A stretch of DNA of 64,000 nt, taken from the NCBI GenBank assembly GCA_963761425.1, contig CAVXGQ010000005.1, positions 744,001-808,000 of the forward strand, written 5' to 3'. This DNA comes from Bog-793 sp963761425 (GTDB lineage Bacteria; Actinomycetota; Acidimicrobiia; Acidimicrobiales; Bog-793). The notes under the pieces are model-generated. The model saw only the letters and a program-made list of their open reading frames with translations. It did not search any database and was not told where the DNA came from. The translations under genes and the position numbers were made by a program. Positions 60,609 through 64,000 of the stretch are shown here, piece by piece. How positions within the stretch are numbered: the first letter of the stretch is position 1; every line of letters begins with the position of its first letter.

Positions 60609-61007
60609 TCACGCTGCCAGTTGAATCGTCACCTCTGGCGGCTGTTCAAGACTGTTGTGGACGGTGCAGTGTGACGCCACCGCCAAGAGAGCTGCTCGAC
60701 GGTCGTTGGGGACACCGTCGGGAATCTGGATGGACAGTCGAATCTCGCCCACCCGGGCGGGATGCTCGCCCATGGTGAACTGGGCCGTCACCGACAGGCC
60801 GTCGGTTGGAAGATCGTGGCGGGAGAGGAATCGCCGACCGTAGAAGGCCACGCAGGAGGCGAGGCTGGCCACGAACATTTCGGTGGGCGTGGGGGCGGCG
60901 TCCGAGCCGCCGTCCTCTGTCGGCTGGTCGACGTGCAGCACGTGCTGGCGAACGGCGATCTCGAAGAGATCGCCTCCCTTGTGATCAACTCGAACGGTTT
61001 TCTCCAT
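60609..61007 (-). CDS. OsmC-family peroxiredoxin-like protein
   Basis: 132 residues from ATG at 61007 (MEKTVRVDHKGGDLFEIAVR). The two redox Cys of the OsmC/Ohr family are in LASCVAFYGRRFLSRH and VASHCTVHNSLEQPPEVTIQ. TPTEMFVASLASC is the family helix. OsmC proteins reduce organic hydroperoxides, and several members act on persulfides or sulfenylated substrates. Divergent from the CsoR-family gene; the shared intergenic region 61008-61278 holds the palindromic operator, so repression by that regulator is likely. Confidence 0.9.
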   Translation of the reverse strand: MEKTVRVDHKGGDLFEIAVRQHVLHVDQPTEDGGSDAAPTPTEMFVASLASCVAFYGRRFLSRHDLPTDGLSVTAQFTMGEHPARVGEIRLSIQIPDGVPNDRRAALLAVASHCTVHNSLEQPPEVTIQLAA

Positions 61008-61223
61008 AACTGGCTCTGACGTCAACGTGATGACTAGCCTCGAGCGGCCATGCCTCCGCGACCAAAGAGGCGTTCCCAGCCCGTCAGGCGGGACGTGGGC
61101 GACGGGTTCTGATCGCAATGGCATCGGTCGGAAGGCGGCACATGCCCCAGCACCTGTTCGACGTGGGCACCACAGCCTTTCCAGGTCGGGCGGCCACATC
61201 TCCGACAGTTCACTGCTCTGCAC

Positions 61224-61250
61224 ATACCCCATAGGGTATCGGGTTAGAAT
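61224..61250 (+). promoter_or_regulatory. CsoR/CstR-type operator and -10 box
   Basis: ATACCCCATAGGGTAT at 61224-61239 is a palindrome of the ATACCC-n4-GGGTAT type bound by CsoR-family proteins. TAGAAT at 61245 can serve as the -10 of the downstream regulator gene. A matching site is at 63799. Confidence 0.75.
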
Positions 61251-61278
61251 AGAGACGGTGTCGTCGCGAGTCGATGCG

Positions 61279-61581
61279 ATGAGCACGCCAAAACACGAGG
61301 AGCTAGCTGCGATGGAGATGCCGGAGGATGTCGTCGAGGATGTGCGTTGCCGGCTGCACCGAGTCGCTGGGCAAGTCGAGGCGATCGAGCGGATGCTGGA
61401 CGAGGGCCGCGAGTGTCGCGACGTGGTCACTCAGATCTCGGCGGCAACGAAGGCTCTGGGGCAGGTCGGCTTCAAGATCGTGGCCGCTGGACTGACGTAC
61501 TGCGTGCAGCATCCGGACGATGCAGCCGCTGAGGGTTATCCCTTGGAGGCTGTCCAGCGCATGTTCATGAAGCTTGCGTAG
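61279..61581 (+). CDS. CsoR-family repressor without the metal-ligand His (CstR-like)
   Basis: 100 residues of the DUF156 four-helix fold: VRCRLHRVAGQVEAIERMLD, EGRECRDVVTQISAATKALG, QVGFKIVAAGLTYCVQHPDD. The two family Cys are present (GRECRD and LTYCVQ). The His found as LHNH in copper-sensing CsoR, four residues before the second Cys, is replaced (VAAGLTYC). That Cys-Cys pattern without His is typical of CstR, which reacts with per- and polysulfides. ATG at 61279; a GTG at 61258 is an alternative. Divergent from osmC and autoregulated, judging by the operator in its leader. Confidence 0.85.
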   Translation: MSTPKHEELAAMEMPEDVVEDVRCRLHRVAGQVEAIERMLDEGRECRDVVTQISAATKALGQVGFKIVAAGLTYCVQHPDDAAAEGYPLEAVQRMFMKLA

Positions 61582-62224
61582 CGGTCGATGAGGGACTCTC
61601 TCGGTCCGTTGCTCGCCGGCGAGCCCAGAGCACAACATCGGTGCTCGACTCGCTGACGTCGCTCTTGCCGCGGCGCTGCACCAGCCTGATGATGTTCAAT
61701 CCCGGGATCACTCGCAGGTCATCCTCCGTGTAGAGACGCGCCGGGTCTAGCGGTCCGGTCACACCGAACGGCGAAATGTGATGGCCGACGACGAACAGGT
61801 GTCCGCCCGTGCTCAGCGAGTGGGCGGCGGCGGCCAGCAGCTCAGCGCGCCCGGAAGGATCGGGGTGGATATAGGCGAGAACGACCAGGTCGAAGGTCGT
61901 CCCCGCGACCCGGGCCTTCGCGAGATACGAGATGAGATCGTCGGCAACAGTAATGATCGAGAGTCCCTCGACTGCGGCAGCATCGGACAGCCGATCCAGT
62001 GCCACCCGTGAGGCGTCGACCGCCACAACGTTCCATCCCCGTCGAGCCAGCCACAGACTGTTGCGCCCTTCGCCCGCACCAAGGTCAACCGCCCTGGCGG
62101 GAGGAACGGGCGAGGCCAGCTCGACCAGGCTCTCGTCGGGTTCGGTACGGAACACCTGGGGGGCCGAGGCGTAGCGCCGATCCCATTCCTCGGCGAGGGA
62201 GGAATGAGGATCGTCACGCGACAC
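61565..62224 (-). CDS. Class I SAM-dependent methyltransferase (TehB/UbiE-like)
   Basis: About 220 residues from GTG at 62224 (VSRDDPHSSLAEEWDRRYAS). Motif I is ARAVDLGAGEGRNSLWLARR, then WNVVAVDASRVALDRLSDAA, FDLVVLAYIHPDPSGRAELL and STGGHLFVVGHHISPFGV. The EWDRRY start is shared by TehB-type and thiol S-methyltransferases. The N-terminus overlaps the upstream PIG-L gene by 11 bases, so they are co-translated. An earlier in-frame start at 62302 is unlikely. The 3' end overlaps the convergent CsoR-family gene by 17 bases. Confidence 0.85.
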   Translation of the reverse strand: MSRDDPHSSLAEEWDRRYASAPQVFRTEPDESLVELASPVPPARAVDLGAGEGRNSLWLARRGWNVVAVDASRVALDRLSDAAAVEGLSIITVADDLISYLAKARVAGTTFDLVVLAYIHPDPSGRAELLAAAAHSLSTGGHLFVVGHHISPFGVTGPLDPARLYTEDDLRVIPGLNIIRLVQRRGKSDVSESSTDVVLWARRRATDRESPSSTATQAS

Positions 62225-62939
62225 GGGGAGAAAGTCTGACGTCCACAGGGGGCTGCTCACGTGAGGCCGGCGACCGCAACCAGCGAAGCGCTTCCTCGTC
62301 ACCGAGGAGCTCGAGGCGTCGCCACAGCACAGGATTGTCGCTCGACTGGCTGGTGTGGCAGGCGATCGCCCGACGTTGGCGGGTGCGGTCCACGCTCACC
62401 ACGACGTCGATCTCATGGTCATCCCTGCCGACGAAAGTAGCTCCGAACTCGGCGTTGAGAACGTCAACGACGTCACGGGGCAGAATCCAGGCGAGGACGG
62501 GGAGAGCGGGTGCACCTACGAGGGCGGCTTCGGTGGCGCGGTGGTGGTCGGGGTGTCCGGTGACCCCTCCTTCATCAAAGACGAGGAGAAGGTCGGCACG
62601 GACCTCGTCGACCATGGCGGCGACGTCATCCGCCAGATCCTCCAAGGACTCCTCTGCGAGTGATCCGTCCGGACGGTTTAGCAGCTTGATCCGCCCGATA
62701 CCGAGCGCAGCGGCCGCGCCAGCAAGCTCGGCGCTGCGACTCTCGGACAGCGCTCGCTCGGAACGGCCCAGGGAGGATGCCTCGCCATGGGTGAAGCAGA
62801 GCATCGACGCGTCGGCTCCGCAGGCAACGAAGTGGTGCAGCAGGGCGCCGAGGCCGAAGCTCTCATCGTCGGGGTGGGCACAGACAGCGAGCACCGAGGA
62901 GGCAGCCGGTAGAGACGTTCCTGGGCTCCAGCCACCCAT
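62214..62939 (-). CDS. LmbE/PIG-L family N-acetylglucosaminyl deacetylase-like
   Basis: 241 residues. The zinc site is AVCAHPDDESFGLGALLHHF (HPDDE) and GVTGHPDHHRATEAALVG. The strand VLAVCAHPDDE opens the fold. In actinobacteria this family includes the mycothiol deacetylase MshB and its amidase Mca. The position in a thioredoxin-DUF302-methyltransferase operon suggests a thiol-related or detoxification role, but the substrate is not determined. It is separated from DUF302 by two bases and overlaps the methyltransferase. Confidence 0.88.
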   Translation of the reverse strand: MGGWSPGTSLPAASSVLAVCAHPDDESFGLGALLHHFVACGADASMLCFTHGEASSLGRSERALSESRSAELAGAAAALGIGRIKLLNRPDGSLAEESLEDLADDVAAMVDEVRADLLLVFDEGGVTGHPDHHRATEAALVGAPALPVLAWILPRDVVDVLNAEFGATFVGRDDHEIDVVVSVDRTRQRRAIACHTSQSSDNPVLWRRLELLGDEEALRWLRSPASREQPPVDVRLSPRVA

Positions 62940-62941
62940 CG

Positions 62942-63340
62942 TCAGCGACCCAACTGGTCGAGGGCTCGGCGAAGGGCCACGGCCGCCTCTTCGCCGATGT
63001 CTCGCACCTCGTTTTTCATCGCCGGGTCGCCGAGAATGAGCATGGCGCGGGGATCGGCGATGGAGACACGGGTATGGCCGTTCGCGATCTCTTCCAGGAC
63101 GACGTTGCAGGGCAGGAAAAGCGCCAATGACGGGTCAAGGGTGAGGGCTCGATGGGCAATGGCAGGATTGCGCGCACCAAGGATCTTGAGGGAAGGACGC
63201 CGCACGCCGAGCTTGGTCTGCAGGGTGGCGGCGACGTCAATCTCGGTTAGGACCCCGAATCCCTCCTCCACCAACGCCCGCCGGATGGCCGACTCGGCGT
63301 CTTCGACCGGCTCGTCCACCGTCGTCTCGAAGGCCTCCAT
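62942..63340 (-). CDS. DUF302 family protein
   Basis: 132 residues: ESAIRRALVEEGFGVLTEID, VAATLQTKLGVRRPSLKILG, ARNPAIAHRALTLDPSLALF, LPCNVVLEEIANGHTRVSIA, DPRAMLILGDPAM. This is a complete DUF302 domain with its conserved single Cys in LPCN. The family has no proven activity but is often found with CsoR/CstR-type regulators and sulfur-transfer genes. Here it lies 42 bases downstream of trxA on the same strand. Confidence 0.9.
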   Translation of the reverse strand: MEAFETTVDEPVEDAESAIRRALVEEGFGVLTEIDVAATLQTKLGVRRPSLKILGARNPAIAHRALTLDPSLALFLPCNVVLEEIANGHTRVSIADPRAMLILGDPAMKNEVRDIGEEAAVALRRALDQLGR

Positions 63341-63382
63341 CTCAACCCTCCATTTGGCCTTGCTGCGGCACTCGCGCCCCGA

Positions 63383-63754
63383 TCACGAGGCTGCCCGCTC
63401 GTGCTCGGCGACCTGGCGACGGACCTCGTCCATCTCGAGGGCTTTCACCTTGCCGATGAGGTCCTCCAGCGCTGCGGGAGGAAGCGCCCCGGGCTGGGCG
63501 TAGAGCAGGATGTTCTCTCGGAAGGCCATGAGCGTCGGAATCGACATGATCCCGTACCGGGCCGCCAGTTCCTGTTCGGCCTCGGTGTCCACTTTGGCGA
63601 ACACGACGTCGTCATGGGTCTCGGAGGCGGCCTCGAAGACGGGGGCGAACATCCGGCATGGGCCGCACCAGCTAGCCCAGAAGTCGACGAGCACCACCTC
63701 GTTCGACGTAACTGTCTCCTCAAAGTTGCTGTTGTCGAGCGCCACGGTCGTCAT
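63383..63754 (-). CDS. trxA: Thioredoxin
   Basis: 123 residues from ATG at 63754, which follows AAGGAGGA. The active site is DFWASWCGPCRMFAPVFE; the cis-Pro loop is GIMSIPTLMAFRENILL. The C-terminal extension (VKALEMDEVRRQVAEHERAA) is charged and helical. It is the first gene of the trxA-DUF302-PIG-L-methyltransferase operon. The operator at 63799-63814 overlaps its promoter, which puts it under the same control as the CsoR-family gene. An in-frame start at 63919 would translate through the operator and is rejected. Confidence 0.93.
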   Translation of the reverse strand: MTTVALDNSNFEETVTSNEVVLVDFWASWCGPCRMFAPVFEAASETHDDVVFAKVDTEAEQELAARYGIMSIPTLMAFRENILLYAQPGALPPAALEDLIGKVKALEMDEVRRQVAEHERAAS

Positions 63755-63798
63755 GGCCGTCCTCCTTCTGCTGGACCTGTCATCGTTGTTCAACCAGT

Positions 63799-63814
63799 AT
63801 ACCCCCCGGGGTAT
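63799..63814 (-). promoter_or_regulatory. CsoR/CstR-type operator of the thioredoxin operon
   Basis: ATACCCCCCGGGGTAT, a palindrome matching the site at 61224. On the coding (minus) strand it directly abuts TATACT, a good -10 box; a TTGACG lies ~21 bases further up. Binding here would block transcription of the trxA operon. Confidence 0.75.
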
Positions 63815-64000
63815 CTCTGCATCGTCAACAGCGGAGACCCGCTGCGGCGGCTGTCCCCAGTCTCGACGTCGGGTTGACAACCTGGTGACCGAGTGCCCTG
63901 ACCTTCGATCAGCATTCACAACAGGGTCGTTTAGCGCCTGCCCCCGCAGGCCGACGGTGGAGGACCTTCCTCTATCTCTCGCACAGCCCCGCTCTCGGAA

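Overview
This is a high-GC bacterial chromosome window, probably from an actinobacterium and perhaps from class Acidimicrobiia. The hints are the codon use, the many exported Ser/Thr-rich lipoproteins, the Kelch and GYW-type repeat proteins, the YCF48-like propellers and the GH130/GT4 cluster. This placement is inference; no rRNA or other phylogenetic marker is present.

Left part (1-26.5 kb): an accessory region rich in mobile DNA. It holds two IS110 elements, one intact IS1182-type element, relics of IS21 and of an integrase-type IS, several families of dispersed short repeats, and exported proteins. The exported set includes a paralogous lipoprotein family with duplicated CMRxHGxPxFPDP motifs (five copies, two broken), a 755-residue Kelch/GYW protein, two BNR/YCF48-like propellers and a 710-residue protein with eight 54-residue repeats. 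Three lipoprotein copies share a 9-residue leader peptide whose stop codon overlaps the lipoprotein start, preceded by a conserved GTAACCGC box at a fixed distance. A family of three small membrane proteins is scattered in the same regions and twice lies just upstream of a lipoprotein copy.

Middle (26.6-47.1 kb): a 20.3 kb segment bounded by ~200 bp direct repeats that each contain the 3' part of a tRNA (probably tRNA-Pro). It carries a group-2-like sigma factor, a cold-shock protein, a four-gene GH130/glycosidase/GT4/GH130 carbohydrate cluster, a nitronate monooxygenase-like protein, an exported BAAT-type alpha/beta hydrolase, a methyltransferase and the glycerol operon glpD-glpK.

Right part (47.3-64 kb): a more core-like metabolic region. 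A NarL-type two-component pair and a cyclic-nucleotide-binding protein precede a tightly overlapping hdrC-hdrB-hdrA-mvhD-mvhG-mvhA-protease-hypA-hypC cluster. It encodes a heterodisulfide-reductase-like complex coupled to a group 3c-type [NiFe] hydrogenase. HdrA is unusual in carrying an inserted GltD/NfnB-like NAD(P)H-oxidoreductase module. mvhG, mvhA and the protease gene each show one apparent +1 base. The last 3.5 kb looks like a sulfur/redox regulon: a CsoR-family repressor lacking the metal-ligand His (CstR-like), OsmC, thioredoxin, DUF302, a LmbE/PIG-L deacetylase and a methyltransferase, with matching ATACCC-GGGTAT palindromes at two promoters.

The number of single-base indels in otherwise intact genes is high. 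Some apparent pseudogenes could be assembly or consensus errors, and this is noted where it applies.
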